A stretch of 64,000 nt of DNA from Paenibacillus sp. FSL H3-0469. GTDB lineage: Bacteria > Bacillota > Bacilli > Paenibacillales > Paenibacillaceae. The stretch lies in contig NZ_CP150302.1 in the NCBI RefSeq assembly GCF_038051945.1, forward strand, positions 3,844,001 through 3,908,000, written 5' to 3'. Positions 39,742 through 48,710 of the stretch are shown here, piece by piece. How positions within the stretch are numbered: the first letter of the stretch is position 1; every line of letters starts with the position of its first letter. The position numbers and the translations under genes were made by a program. The notes under the pieces were generated by a model, which was not told the DNA's origin, did no database searches, and saw only the letters and a program-made list of their open reading frames with translations.

Positions 39742-40509
39742 TTAATGCGCTTCTTCCTCGTGGATCGTCATCTGTGCGATGTAGACCATCGTCAGAATCG
39801 TAAAGATAAAGGCCTGAAGCGCCCCGACAAAGATACTGAAGCCTTGCCAGATGGCCAGAAACGGAATACTGAACAGTCCCAGCTTCAGAATGACGGTAAT
39901 CAGAACCTCGCCGGCAAAAATGTTAGCGAATAGACGAATGGCAAGCGCCACTGGCTTCGCCAGGTTCTCAATAATGTTCAGCGGCAAGAAAATTGGAAAC
40001 GGCTCAATATAATGCTTGAAATAATGCTTGCCGTTCAGCTTGATGCCTAAGTAGTTCATGAGTACAAACACAACGATCGCAAGTCCTGCGGTTACGTTGA
40101 TATCTGCAGTCGGCGATTTGTACCACAGAATCTCAGCATGCGCGCCATCGGCCAGGTTCTTAGTTGCTTCGATAACATGTCCGAAGACTGTAACCGGACC
40201 ATCGGCCTCTGTAATAACGGAAAACGGCAGACCAAGGAGATTGGAGACGAAGATAAACAGTATCAGCGTCAATCCCAGTGATATGTAAGGCTTTCCCTTC
40301 TTCAGATCCATGGCGCTGCTGATCAGTCCCTGTACAAATTCAACCACCCATTCCATGAAATTCTGGAGCTTGGACGGATTCTCAACCGACAGGTTGCGGA
40401 CGGAGAGCATGACCAGTACGAACACTATCACCGAGCTGATTACCAGCATCAGCACAGCAGACAGGTCAATCGGTATTCCGCCAACATAGATTAAAGGCAT
40501 TTCGTGCAT
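39742..40509 (-). CDS. atpB: ATP synthase a subunit
   Basis: Stator membrane subunit forming the proton half-channels. The 255-residue product has about six membrane segments and the conserved arginine helix KPVALAIRLFANIFAGEVL, with ending LQAFIFTILTMVYIAQMT. ATG 40509 has AAGGGGG eight bases upstream. Confidence 0.95.
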   Translation of the reverse strand: MHEMPLIYVGGIPIDLSAVLMLVISSVIVFVLVMLSVRNLSVENPSKLQNFMEWVVEFVQGLISSAMDLKKGKPYISLGLTLILFIFVSNLLGLPFSVITEADGPVTVFGHVIEATKNLADGAHAEILWYKSPTADINVTAGLAIVVFVLMNYLGIKLNGKHYFKHYIEPFPIFLPLNIIENLAKPVALAIRLFANIFAGEVLITVILKLGLFSIPFLAIWQGFSIFVGALQAFIFTILTMVYIAQMTIHEEEAH

Positions 40510-40538
40510 AGTATCATCCCCCTTTCTCTTTAATATGG

Positions 40539-40916
40539 CTACAGCTTATTCTTGATTCCTAGATATATCCCCACGGGAATAGCCAGAAGCTGGGGGATGA
40601 ACAGGCCGATAATCGTTGCCTCCAGCGAGAAATGCTCATATTTGACTGAAAACATAGTAACCAGAATTCCAAAACTGATTCTTGTAGCAAAACCAAGACT
40701 GAAGGAGCTTTTCCCTTGCTTCGCCACCGCTGCTGTCACTCTTCTGACCTTGAGGGCTAGATAACGGAAATTAACCAGTCCTGCCAGCAAGCCGAGTGTC
40801 ATTCCCAGAGTAACTGCACGGGTCTCATGATGGAGAGCCCACCCCATTACCAATCCTGCCATAATGATTACTGTCACCCTGGTGACGATATTGATTACGG
40901 GAGTCATATTATCCAT
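40539..40916 (-). CDS. atpI: ATP synthase subunit I
   Basis: A 125-residue membrane protein of the ATP synthase I family with four predicted helices (for instance VIIMAGLVMGWALHH and AGLVNFRYLALKVRRV). AtpI acts in c-ring assembly and possibly magnesium uptake in relatives. It overlaps the end of atpZ by eight bases. ATG 40916 or the ATG three codons on are both possible starts. Confidence 0.85.
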   Translation of the reverse strand: MDNMTPVINIVTRVTVIIMAGLVMGWALHHETRAVTLGMTLGLLAGLVNFRYLALKVRRVTAAVAKQGKSSFSLGFATRISFGILVTMFSVKYEHFSLEATIIGLFIPQLLAIPVGIYLGIKNKL

Positions 40917-41142
40917 TTTGCTCCCCCAAAAAATTTTTGATTAGCAAAGCAACATTCACAACGCCGAGAATCAACCCGGTAATTGTTCCGATAGCCAGCC
41001 AAAAAGCAGGTCCGTCCATCAGATTGCGCAGCCACTTTGCCACAAAAAAGCCTATTACAATGTAAGCGGCAAGCAAACTGCCCGCACCCGCGAGTACTAG
41101 AGCTGTACGCCCCAGTCCAGGCTCATTCTTTGATTCCTTCAT
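40909..41142 (-). CDS. atpZ: AtpZ/AtpI family protein, first gene of the ATP synthase operon
   Basis: A 77-residue protein with two membrane helices (about 12-36 and 42-67) in a hairpin, typical of AtpZ, which works with AtpI in cation transport or rotor assembly. The ribosome site is weak (GTTGGGATTG). A sigma-A promoter lies about 20 bases upstream, giving a very short leader. Confidence 0.82.
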   Translation of the reverse strand: MKESKNEPGLGRTALVLAGAGSLLAAYIVIGFFVAKWLRNLMDGPAFWLAIGTITGLILGVVNVALLIKNFLGEQNG

Positions 41143-41160
41143 AGGCTACAATCCCAACTA

Positions 41161-41190
41161 ATTTTACTGAATATCCAGACTCTTTGTCAA
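41161..41190 (-). promoter_or_regulatory. Sigma-A promoter of the ATP synthase operon
   Basis: Minus-strand TTGACA (41190-41185), 18 bases, then TAAAAT (41166-41161). The start would be near 41154, only about a dozen bases from the atpZ ATG. Confidence 0.65.
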
Positions 41191-41266
41191 TTCACAGAAA
41201 ATTGCCCAAAATCGCATGAAAATATGAAAATAATCACAGCAAAAAACACCAAAACCATATAAACCG

Positions 41267-41281
41267 TACAGTTTAACTGTA
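41267..41281. promoter_or_regulatory. 15-bp palindrome upstream of the ATP synthase operon
   Basis: TACAGTTTAACTGTA is a perfect inverted repeat about its central base. It lies between the mnaA stop and the operon promoter, about 75 bases upstream of the -35. It has no adjoining T run, so it looks more like an operator or protein-binding site than a terminator; no regulator can be named. Confidence 0.4.
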
Positions 41282-41306
41282 TGCTGCTTTTATTAACGTT
41301 AGTATA

Positions 41307-42482
41307 TTAGTTGTCTTGCCCTGTTTTATCATTTGTGAACATTGTGTGAAATTCTTCCGGGCGCTCTGGAGCGACTCCGAAATGGTGCAAAATCGCATTG
41401 ACAATTCTTTCGGAGGCTTTGCCGTCTCCATACGGGTTGGCGGCCCGGCTCATCGACTGATACAGGTTCTGATCGGTCAAAAGAGCATGTGTCCGTTGAT
41501 ACACCTTCTCCTCGTCCGTCCCCACAAGCTCCAGTGTTCCGGCCTCGATCCCTTCCGGGCGCTCGGTTGTATCACGCAGCACAAGCACAGGAACTCCAAA
41601 GGAGGGAGCTTCCTCCTGCAGGCCGCCGGAATCGGTCAATATCAGGTGGGTATGCGGATAAAAGTTATGCAGGTCAACGACATCCAGCGGATCAATCAGC
41701 TTGATTCTAGGGTGTCCGCCGAGGATCTCATGCGCAGGTTCCTTCACTGCCGGACTCGGGTGCACGGGATACACAATGGCTACATCTTCAAATTCATCAG
41801 CGATTCTTTTGACTGCACGGAAAATATGACGGTGCGGTTCGCCTTGGGATTCTCTGCGGTGCGCCGTCATCAAAATAAGTCTTTTTCCTGAAGCAAAATC
41901 AAGGACCGGATGCCGGTAGTCCGGCTGTACGGTATATTGAAACACATCGGTTACGGTATTGCCTGTGATATAAATACTTGATTCTTTTTTGTTCTCGTGT
42001 CTCAGGTTACCCGCTGACCAGTGAGTCGGAGCAAAATGCAGATCAGCAAGCACGCCTGTCAGCTGACGGTTCATTTCTTCCGGATAAGGCGAAAGCTTGT
42101 TCCATGTCCGAAGACCTGCTTCCACATGCCCAACCTGAATCTGCTGAAGGAAAGACGCATAGCTGGCCAGGAAGGTGGTCAGGGTATCGCCATGCACAAG
42201 CACTAGGTCCGGCTTCACTTCGCGGAGCACGGGCTCCAGGCCTTCGAGCACCCGAATCGTGATCTCATTGAGCGTCTGGCGGTCCTTCATTACGTCCAGA
42301 TCGTAATCCGGAGTAATCTTGAACACCTCGAGTACCTGATCCAGCAGCTCCCTGTGCTGCGCAGTTACACAGACAATGGACTCAATCTGCTCAGGATGTC
42401 TGTTCAGCTCCAGAACCAGAGGCGCCATCTTGATTGCCTCGGGGCGCACTCCGAAAATCGTCATTACTTTAATTTTGGACAT
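41307..42482 (-). CDS. mnaA: UDP-N-acetylglucosamine 2-epimerase (non-hydrolysing)
   Basis: Interconverts UDP-GlcNAc and UDP-ManNAc, supplying ManNAc for wall polysaccharide linkage units. The 391-residue product has GT-B-like motifs MTIFGVRPEAIKMAPLVLEL, VHGDTLTTFLASYA, HVEAGLRTWNKLSPYPEEMN, LMTAHRRESQGEP and LTDSGGLQEEAPSFGVPVLV. It fits as the precursor supplier for TagA at 20 kb. ATG 42482 has GAGGGAAGG upstream. It has no obvious terminator before the atp operon. Confidence 0.95.
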   Translation of the reverse strand: MSKIKVMTIFGVRPEAIKMAPLVLELNRHPEQIESIVCVTAQHRELLDQVLEVFKITPDYDLDVMKDRQTLNEITIRVLEGLEPVLREVKPDLVLVHGDTLTTFLASYASFLQQIQVGHVEAGLRTWNKLSPYPEEMNRQLTGVLADLHFAPTHWSAGNLRHENKKESSIYITGNTVTDVFQYTVQPDYRHPVLDFASGKRLILMTAHRRESQGEPHRHIFRAVKRIADEFEDVAIVYPVHPSPAVKEPAHEILGGHPRIKLIDPLDVVDLHNFYPHTHLILTDSGGLQEEAPSFGVPVLVLRDTTERPEGIEAGTLELVGTDEEKVYQRTHALLTDQNLYQSMSRAANPYGDGKASERIVNAILHHFGVAPERPEEFHTMFTNDKTGQDN

Positions 42483-42546
42483 AAGCCCTTCCCTCTCTTC
42501 TGAAAACCGTGGTCTATTGGATTGATACTATTATTATCTGTGCTTC

Positions 42547-43176
42547 TTACTTGGTACCGTACAGTCTGTCCCCGGCATCTCCGAGGCCCGGAACGATATA
42601 GCCATGATCATTCAAATGATCGTCAAGTGCTGCAACATAGATATCCACATCCGGATGAGCAGCTTGTACAGCCGCAACGCCTTCCGGGGCAGCAATCAGG
42701 TTCATCATCTTGATCTGGGTGCAGCCGCGGTTCTTGAGCGAGGTAATCGCTGCAATGGCAGAGCCGCCTGTAGCTAGCATAGGATCGATCACGATCAACT
42801 CACGTTCCTGGACATCCGTAGGAAGCTTGATGTAGTATTCTACCGGCTGAAGGGTGTCCGGATCACGGAACAGACCCACATGGCCTACCTTGGCTGCAGG
42901 AAGCAGCTTAAGCACACCTTCGAGCATCCCCAGACCGGCGCGCAGAATCGGGATCAGTCCCAGCATTCTCCCCGAAATCACCTTGCTCTGCGTTTCCTGC
43001 ACGGGCGTCTGCACCGTAATGGTCTCCAGCGGGATATCACGTGTAATCTCATAAGCCATAAGTGTTGCTACTTCATCGACATGCTCCCTGAAGTCTTTTG
43101 TGTTGGTCCGCACATCGCGAATGAATGTCAATTTGTGCTGAATCAATGGATGATCGCAAATCACCAATTTTCCCAT
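42547..43176 (-). CDS. upp: Uracil phosphoribosyltransferase
   Basis: Salvages uracil to UMP with PRPP. The 209-residue product has the PRPP loop [16 protein letters not shown], the [11 protein letters not shown] loop and the C-terminal uracil-binding [16 protein letters not shown]. The start at ATG 43176 has GGAGGG six bases upstream; an extension to 43215 has no ribosome site. Position between glyA and the atp genes is conserved in Bacilli. Confidence 0.96.
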   Translation of the reverse strand: MGKLVICDHPLIQHKLTFIRDVRTNTKDFREHVDEVATLMAYEITRDIPLETITVQTPVQETQSKVISGRMLGLIPILRAGLGMLEGVLKLLPAAKVGHVGLFRDPDTLQPVEYYIKLPTDVQERELIVIDPMLATGGSAIAAITSLKNRGCTQIKMMNLIAAPEGVAAVQAAHPDVDIYVAALDDHLNDHGYIVPGLGDAGDRLYGTK

Positions 43177-43554
43177 GTTGTCCCTCCGGTAATTGTAAGT
43201 CTTATTTATAGCCAAAGTAAGCGCCCGGCTTCTCAGGTGGCTAAATCCTATCTATTATATCATCACCAAGTCCTCTTTTCACCTACAGATAGACAAATCC
43301 GCAGGTCCCCCCGTTTACTGGGGAATTACCACACCATGGAAGCTTAAGGCAATATAGCCACCTCTCTGGATATAAAACAAAGCTTAGTTTGTACGATTAA
43401 GCGCTTTTAATACTATTCACAGTTCTTTCACTACTTTTATTGAAAATTCCATGAACTTTCATGTAACTTTCAGTATAATTCAAACGTTTTCTTGGGAGCC
43501 ATTTGTGAACATTATGTAACAGCAATAGCGTGAAACATATACATTCTTATATTT
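43177..43554. other. Gene-free region upstream of upp
   Basis: About 380 bases. A minus-strand TATAAT near 43260 with a weak -35 may be the upp promoter. Two segments resemble CcpA-binding cre sites: TTAAGCGCTTTTAA around 43397-43410 and TTCAAACGTTTTCTT around 43479-43493, each with mismatches to the consensus. No open frame here looks coding. Confidence 0.35.
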
Positions 43555-43600
43555 TAAAAAAGCCCTTGCGTAAATCCGGCGGAACCGGGTACGCAAGGGC
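43555..43600 (-). terminator. Terminator after glyA
   Basis: An 11-bp perfect stem (GCCCTTGCGTA and its complement) with a GC-rich loop, followed by six T residues on the minus strand. Confidence 0.92.
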
Positions 43601-43619
43601 GATGTTAGAGGGACTCAGA

Positions 43620-44867
43620 TTAATACTGCAATCCAGGGTAGATCGGATATTGTTCAGTCAGCTTAGCTACCTCGCGGGCTGCTTGGCTCAAGTTAGCTTC
43701 ATCCTGCGGATTCTTGAGGACACTGGCAATAATCCGGCCGATCGTGACCATAGCCTGCTCATCCATTCCGCGTGATGTAACAGCCGGTGTGCCGATGCGG
43801 ATACCGCTGGTGACGAACGGGCTGGTCGGGTCAAACGGAATCGCGTTCTTGTTGACAGTAATTCCGATGGAATCCAGCACCTTCTCGGCGTCCTTACCAG
43901 TAATGTTCAGGTTACGGGTATCGAGCAGGATCAGATGGTTATCGGTTCCGCCGGATACAATATTAACGCCTTCGCCGACCAGAGTCTCTGCCAGCACCTT
44001 GGCATTCTTAACTACGTTCTCGGCGTAAGTCTTGAATGATGGCTGCAGTGCTTCACCGAACGATACGGCCTTGGACGCAATCACATGCATCAGAGGTCCG
44101 CCCTGGGAACCAGGGAAGACCGCTTTATCAATAGCGGCAGCCCATGGCTGTCTGCACAGAATCATCCCGCCGCGCGGACCGCGCAGGGTTTTGTGCGTAG
44201 TTGTAGTGACGAAGTGGGCATGAGGAACCGGGCTCGGGTGAAGACCGGCAGCCACCAGACCGGCAATATGAGCCATATCGACCATGAACAGAGCGCCCAC
44301 ATCATTCGCAATCGAACCGAGTGCGGCAAAATCAATGGTACGCGGATATGCGCTCGCACCGGCAACGATCATTTTGGGGCGGTGCTTGAAGGCGGCTTTG
44401 CGCACTTCATCATAATCGATCAGGAAGGAATCCTCCTGTACGCCATAAGCCACGAAGTTATACAGAATGCCGGAAGCATTCACCGGGCTGCCGTGGGTCA
44501 AATGGCCGCCATGCGACAGATTCATACCAAGAACAGTATCGCCGGGCTTGAGTGCAGCCAGGTATACAGCCATATTGGCCTGTGCGCCGGAATGCGGCTG
44601 CACGTTGGCATGCTCAGCACCGAACAGCTCCTTGGCACGGTCGCGGGCCAGGTTCTCTACGATATCCACATCTTCACAGCCGCCGTAGTAACGCTTGCCG
44701 GGATAACCTTCGGCGTATTTGTTCGTAAGCACGGAGCCCATGGCCTCCATGACGGCTTCACTTACAATATTCTCTGAGGCAATAAGTTCAATGTTCGCAC
44801 GCTGGCGGCTCAGTTCGAGGCCCATCGCTTCCAGTACTGCCGGGTCACTTTTACGCAATTGTTCCAT
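43620..44867 (-). CDS. glyA: Serine hydroxymethyltransferase
   Basis: PLP enzyme interconverting serine and glycine with tetrahydrofolate, the main source of one-carbon units. The 415-residue product has the PLP-lysine motif [46 protein letters not shown] and [19 protein letters not shown] 44867 follows GGGAGGAAAT. Order ywlG-glyA-upp is as in B. subtilis. Confidence 0.97.
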   Translation of the reverse strand: MEQLRKSDPAVLEAMGLELSRQRANIELIASENIVSEAVMEAMGSVLTNKYAEGYPGKRYYGGCEDVDIVENLARDRAKELFGAEHANVQPHSGAQANMAVYLAALKPGDTVLGMNLSHGGHLTHGSPVNASGILYNFVAYGVQEDSFLIDYDEVRKAAFKHRPKMIVAGASAYPRTIDFAALGSIANDVGALFMVDMAHIAGLVAAGLHPSPVPHAHFVTTTTHKTLRGPRGGMILCRQPWAAAIDKAVFPGSQGGPLMHVIASKAVSFGEALQPSFKTYAENVVKNAKVLAETLVGEGVNIVSGGTDNHLILLDTRNLNITGKDAEKVLDSIGITVNKNAIPFDPTSPFVTSGIRIGTPAVTSRGMDEQAMVTIGRIIASVLKNPQDEANLSQAAREVAKLTEQYPIYPGLQY

Positions 44868-44926
44868 GTTTCTAATTTCCTCCCTGTAACTCTGATTTAT
44901 GTGGTGTTAGTTAAACCCTCTCAATT

Positions 44927-45580
44927 TCAGTCACAATTCGCGGAACCGCTAGTCTCAGGCGTGCGGTACACAGCCCGTTCCCCGCCGATCAGCGGCGGTC
45001 TGCTCCAAGCGGCATTTACCCGGGCAGCCCCGATATACCTCAGGCTAGGCCGGTAAGGTACAGCAATCCGGCGCAGATGCATGCCGATCAGGGTCTCCCC
45101 GATATCTATACCGGCATGAGCTTCAATGGACTCTGCCAGCACCGGATCTGTCATGGACTGGTAGGCCGCAGCAGCCATAGAGCCTCCGGCTCCCGGAATA
45201 GGTACAGCCGACACCTCTCTAAGGCCAAGAGCTTCCAGCAGGGCGCGTTCCATCACCAGCGAACGGTTCAAATGCTCGCAGCACTGATAGACCGGCTGAA
45301 AGCCAAATTCAGCTGCAACCTGCGCGATCCCCTCCAGCAGCTGCCGCGCAACCTCCAGCGCACCGCCTGTCCCAATCCGCTTCCCCGCCACTTCGCTGGT
45401 GCTGGCTCCGACGACCAGGATCTTCCCCGGACCGAGCTTACCCGCTACTGCAAGTTCACGCGTTACCGCAGCAGTGGCTGCGGCCAAAGAAAGTTCCCCG
45501 CTGCCGGTTAGCTGCTGCTCTGCAGCCGCCATACCGGATAAGCGTTCATCCCCTGATTTCTGCTTCAGGATTTCCCCCAT
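44927..45580 (-). CDS. ywlG: TIGR01440 / DUF436 family protein YwlG
   Basis: A 217-residue protein of unknown biochemical role, recognised by ILVVGASTSEVAGKRIGTGG, QCCEHLNRSLVMER, and AHAGIDIGETLIGMHLR. The family is a conserved neighbour of glyA and ywlE in Bacilli. It has no membrane segment or signal. ATG 45580 has GGGGG seven bases upstream. In B. subtilis rpiB lies between ywlG and ywlE; it is absent here. Confidence 0.88.
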   Translation of the reverse strand: MGEILKQKSGDERLSGMAAAEQQLTGSGELSLAAATAAVTRELAVAGKLGPGKILVVGASTSEVAGKRIGTGGALEVARQLLEGIAQVAAEFGFQPVYQCCEHLNRSLVMERALLEALGLREVSAVPIPGAGGSMAAAAYQSMTDPVLAESIEAHAGIDIGETLIGMHLRRIAVPYRPSLRYIGAARVNAAWSRPPLIGGERAVYRTPETSGSANCD

Positions 45581-45632
45581 CTTACCGCCCCCTTCAACCG
45601 TTTCTGATTTCCATGGAGATGCAACTTTTAAA

Positions 45633-45675
45633 CAAAAAAGAGCAGTCCGCAGGTTGAACTGCGGATGTGCTCTTT
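45633..45675 (-). terminator. Terminator after ywlE
   Basis: AAAGAGCA-(ATC)-CGCAG pairs across a short loop with CTGCG-(GAC)-TGCTCTTTT, and six T follow on the minus strand. The stem is long and symmetric, so it may act in both directions. Confidence 0.8.
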
Positions 45676-45802
45676 TGCCCAGGCGACCGGCCGTTTATTC
45701 CAGGTGCTCCATCGTGGTTTCATCCACACTTGTCGCCAGTTACACCGGAACCGGATCATATTTATTACATCTTAAGGGATAGTCAGCAAAAAATCAACCA
45801 CT

Positions 45803-46390
45803 TCAAAGCCTTCTCAGCGATTCAAGCTTATCAAGCAGACCGTACAGCGCCGTACGGATCTCGGCCGCCGCCAGCTCGTAATCTTCACGCGAGCCGCCGA
45901 ACGGATCACTGATATCGAAGCTGGGGATACGCTGGCGGATCTCAATCATCCGCTGCATAGCCGCATCATCCGGTTCGGTGCCCAAAGCCAGATTCAGCTC
46001 CGCCTCCGCATACAAGCTGTCCAGCTCCCGGATATCGGCATTCACGGATTCCTGCGTCTGGACATACTCCTTAAGGGTATGGGTCTTGGTAACGGCGTCA
46101 GGAAAATACTGCAGCAAGTGCCGCTTATGCGCTCCTGTCAGGGTAAGGATCAAATCGGCCCAGGCTACCGCCTCCCCGTCAAGCTGTGAGGATACGATGC
46201 GGTCCTGAATCCCTTCATCCTGCAGAATGCCCGCAGCATGTCTGGATATGGAAGTACCCGGGACAGCAGAAACTCCGGCAGACCGCACCTCCACCTGAAT
46301 GCCCCGCTCCTTCGCAAGCTTCCGCAGAAGCCCTTCGGCCATGGGACTACGGCAGGTATTACCTGTGCAGACAAATAAAATATGCAGCAA
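45803..46390 (-). CDS. ywlE: Protein-arginine phosphatase YwlE (low-molecular-weight phosphatase family)
   Basis: Removes phosphate from arginine residues placed by the McsB kinase, counteracting the tag for ClpCP degradation. The product has the P-loop VCTGNTCRSPMAEGLL, with the Thr that gives phospho-arginine preference, and the DPFGGS acid loop. At about 195 residues it is longer than B. subtilis YwlE (about 150). The extra falls in a helical stretch around residues 100-150 (SVNADIRELDSLYAEAELNL). I start it at TTG 46390 (M-LHILFVCTGN), eight bases after GGAGG; a GTG at 46399 would overlap that site. Confidence 0.9.
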   Translation of the reverse strand: MLHILFVCTGNTCRSPMAEGLLRKLAKERGIQVEVRSAGVSAVPGTSISRHAAGILQDEGIQDRIVSSQLDGEAVAWADLILTLTGAHKRHLLQYFPDAVTKTHTLKEYVQTQESVNADIRELDSLYAEAELNLALGTEPDDAAMQRMIEIRQRIPSFDISDPFGGSREDYELAAAEIRTALYGLLDKLESLRRL

Positions 46391-46461
46391 CCTTTCCACC
46401 TCCGGTAAACATTATAATTTCGGTATGAAGCTTAAAAAGTATGGGTATTGCCGTTATTGTA

Positions 46462-47058
46462 TCAGAAGATGAACATCAAGCCAAACGCCAGCAGGATGGC
46501 TCCGCCCAGCGCTTCCCCGTATTCTCCGAGTCCTCGGCTTACCCGCCGGCCCAGCAGCAGCCCCGTAATGGACATGACACCGCCGCAGGCACCGAAGGCC
46601 AGCACGGTTAGAATAATACTATTCACAAACATCCCGAGTGAAACCCCGACCGAGAAAGAATCTACACTAACACTGAGCGAGATCAGCAGCATCCCCCAGA
46701 TCGTCCGGTGATCCATCTGCCGGCTGCTGCCGCCGTCGTCCTGGCGGAAGGAATTAAACACCATATGTCCGCCCAGCAGAACCAGCAGGCCTCCGGCCGC
46801 ATAGGTGGTAACCTGTCCGAGCAAATGGCCGACATAGCTGCCTGTGAACAAGCCCAGCAGCGGCATCAGGACATGAAAAAAAGCAATCAGCAGGCTAAGC
46901 TGCAGCACATGCAGCAGACGGATACCCCTCATCCCGATACCCACGCCCAGCGAGAACGCATCCATCCCCAGCGCAACTGCCATAATAGCTATTGTTACTA
47001 ACTGGCCCCAGCCGCCATGTATTCCGCCCCAACCCCCATATATTCCGTCCCAGCCCAT
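46462..47058 (-). CDS. mntP: MntP family manganese efflux protein (YwlD-like)
   Basis: A 198-residue inner-membrane protein with six helices that exports Mn(II). The two symmetry-related acidic motifs are seen: ALGMDAFSLGVGIGM and SLSVSVDSFSVGVSLGM. The N-terminus carries an unusual Gly/Trp-rich stretch (GWDGIYGGWGGIHGGWG) not typical of the family. ATG 47058 is chosen because GGAGGG lies six bases upstream, rather than an ATG at 47100. The place matches ywlD of B. subtilis. Confidence 0.88.
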   Translation of the reverse strand: MGWDGIYGGWGGIHGGWGQLVTIAIMAVALGMDAFSLGVGIGMRGIRLLHVLQLSLLIAFFHVLMPLLGLFTGSYVGHLLGQVTTYAAGGLLVLLGGHMVFNSFRQDDGGSSRQMDHRTIWGMLLISLSVSVDSFSVGVSLGMFVNSIILTVLAFGACGGVMSITGLLLGRRVSRGLGEYGEALGGAILLAFGLMFIF

Positions 47059-47386
47059 GAATAACCCTCCACCCTGAGTCCGTAAGTTCTTGTACAACAA
47101 CGATATGCGGACAAGATGGTATTCATGACTGTGAGGTGGATGGAAGGTACTGGAGATTCTGGCTTATCACGGACTGAGAAGCCGTTATTTTTGAGAAAAA
47201 CCACTTTTGCGCGGGCTAACGGACTCCCATGCGCTTATCCGCTGACTTCCAACCCAAAATGAGCTGACGGAGAGGAAATAAGCACATGACAGTCCTTTAG
47301 GCCTGGAAAATGGACTAATATGCGAAAATAACGGTATTACGATCCGCAAGGCCATCAGGAATGAACGGGGGGATAATATTTCGGCG
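47059..47386. repeat. Gene-free tract carrying a copy of a dispersed repeat
   Basis: About 330 bases without a supported gene. At 47170-47189 it contains CGGACTGAGAAGCCGTTATT, which matches in 18 of 20 positions the complement of a segment at 52493-52512. No clear terminator for the ywlC/sua5 gene was found here. Confidence 0.55.
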
Positions 47387-48559
47387 TTAGTCGGCGTCGA
47401 TTACCGTATCACCGGCGGCTTTCATCAGCCGGTTCATGATGGCTGCGCCGAGGCCCGTGACCGGGCAGGCCTCGGCCAGAATGTACGTGGCCCCCGCTTC
47501 GTCAAAACGCCGCAAGGCGGCATACAGGAAGCGGGCAGCCTCCTCCGGCGAGGACAACGAGCCGAGAGACACCGTGCAGGCGGCCGGGTCGGCGGGATAC
47601 AGGGCTCTATGCTCCTCGAAGAGGAGCAGGCCCGTGATCTCGCCCGCCCGCTGCGCCGCCTGCAGCAGCCCTGCGGCGGTCTCCGCCACGCGCTGCGCGG
47701 AGGAGCCGCGTACAATGCCAAGCGCGCCGCGCGGGGCATAGTGCGTGTACTTCATGCCCGGCGCGCGCGGCGCCGGGCTGCTGCCGGCGGCCGGCTCCGC
47801 TGCGGCCGCTTCAGTGCCGGTCACCGCCGCGAGCTGCTCGGCGGTGATGCCCCCGGGACGGAGCACGGCTACCGTCCCGTCCGGCTGCACCTGCACCACG
47901 GTCGACTCCAGGCCGACCCCGGCCGCGCCGCCGTCCAGAACCCCGCCGATATATCCGGCGAGGTCTTCCAGCACATGGGCGGCCCGCGTCGGACTCGGCC
48001 GCCCGGAGCGGTTGGCGCTGGGCGCGGCAACCGGACAATCCGCCGCGCGCAGCAGCGCAAGCGCGACCGGATGATCCGGCATGCGCACGCCAACCGTATC
48101 CAGGCCCGCCGTCACCAGCGGCGAGAGGACGCCGGGGCGGACCGGCAGCACCAGCGTCAGCGGGCCGGGCCAGAAGGCATCGATCAGCGCCGAGGCCACC
48201 GGATGCACCTCCGTCACCAGTCGTTCGAGATTCTCCCGCCGGGCAATATGCACGATCAGCGGGTTATCAGAGGGACGGCCTTTGGCGGCGAATACCGCTT
48301 CTACCGCTGCGGTATTCCGCGCATCTGCGCCCAGTCCGTACACCGTCTCCGTCGGAAAGGCCACCGTCTCCCCGCTCCGCAGCAGCGCTGCCGCTTCCGA
48401 GATCATGCCCAGGTCACTCCCGCCCGGCTGCCAACCGGCAGAACTCCCCAATCCGCCGTCCGTTCCCGCCTCACCGGAAGCAAGGCTCCAGTACAGAGTG
48501 GACTCTATATGACCGCTGCGGCGCTGGGCCGCGAACGGTGAATGCTTATCTTCTGTCAT
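47387..48559 (-). CDS. ywlC: L-threonylcarbamoyladenylate synthase (Sua5/YwlC)
   Basis: Makes threonylcarbamoyl-AMP from threonine, bicarbonate and ATP for the t6A modification of ANN-decoding tRNAs. The 390-residue product has the YrdC domain (about 50-245) with FPTETVYGLGADA, AAKGRPSDNPLIVHI, CPVAAPSANRSGRPSPT, and then the Sua5 C-terminal domain beginning PGMKYTHYAPRG. The first 50 residues are an extra low-complexity Gly/Ser extension. The ribosome site for ATG 48559 is weak. GC content is locally very high. Confidence 0.92.
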   Translation of the reverse strand: MTEDKHSPFAAQRRSGHIESTLYWSLASGEAGTDGGLGSSAGWQPGGSDLGMISEAAALLRSGETVAFPTETVYGLGADARNTAAVEAVFAAKGRPSDNPLIVHIARRENLERLVTEVHPVASALIDAFWPGPLTLVLPVRPGVLSPLVTAGLDTVGVRMPDHPVALALLRAADCPVAAPSANRSGRPSPTRAAHVLEDLAGYIGGVLDGGAAGVGLESTVVQVQPDGTVAVLRPGGITAEQLAAVTGTEAAAAEPAAGSSPAPRAPGMKYTHYAPRGALGIVRGSSAQRVAETAAGLLQAAQRAGEITGLLLFEEHRALYPADPAACTVSLGSLSSPEEAARFLYAALRRFDEAGATYILAEACPVTGLGAAIMNRLMKAAGDTVIDAD

Positions 48560-48710
48560 CTATCATCACTAGCTTTCTGATTGAATTATTACGCCAAAAA
48601 CGGCCCCCTCAGGCGGAGCCGCTTCTGCTCAAGTGCTGCAATCATCGTACCATATCCGGCGCAAAAACTGTAGAATCCAATATCCGTTTACGCCATGCTT
48701 CTCAGGACAT

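Noticed and set aside
43396..43493. Two CcpA cre sites upstream of upp
   Set aside because: Both depart from the consensus at several positions, and there is no reason to expect catabolite control there; mentioned only as weak matches.
47434..48541. Long plus-strand open frames opposite ywlC (up to 310 codons), and similar ones opposite prmC and spoIID
   Set aside because: They are shadows created by very high GC content in the true minus-strand genes; translations are arginine- and proline-rich without a family match.
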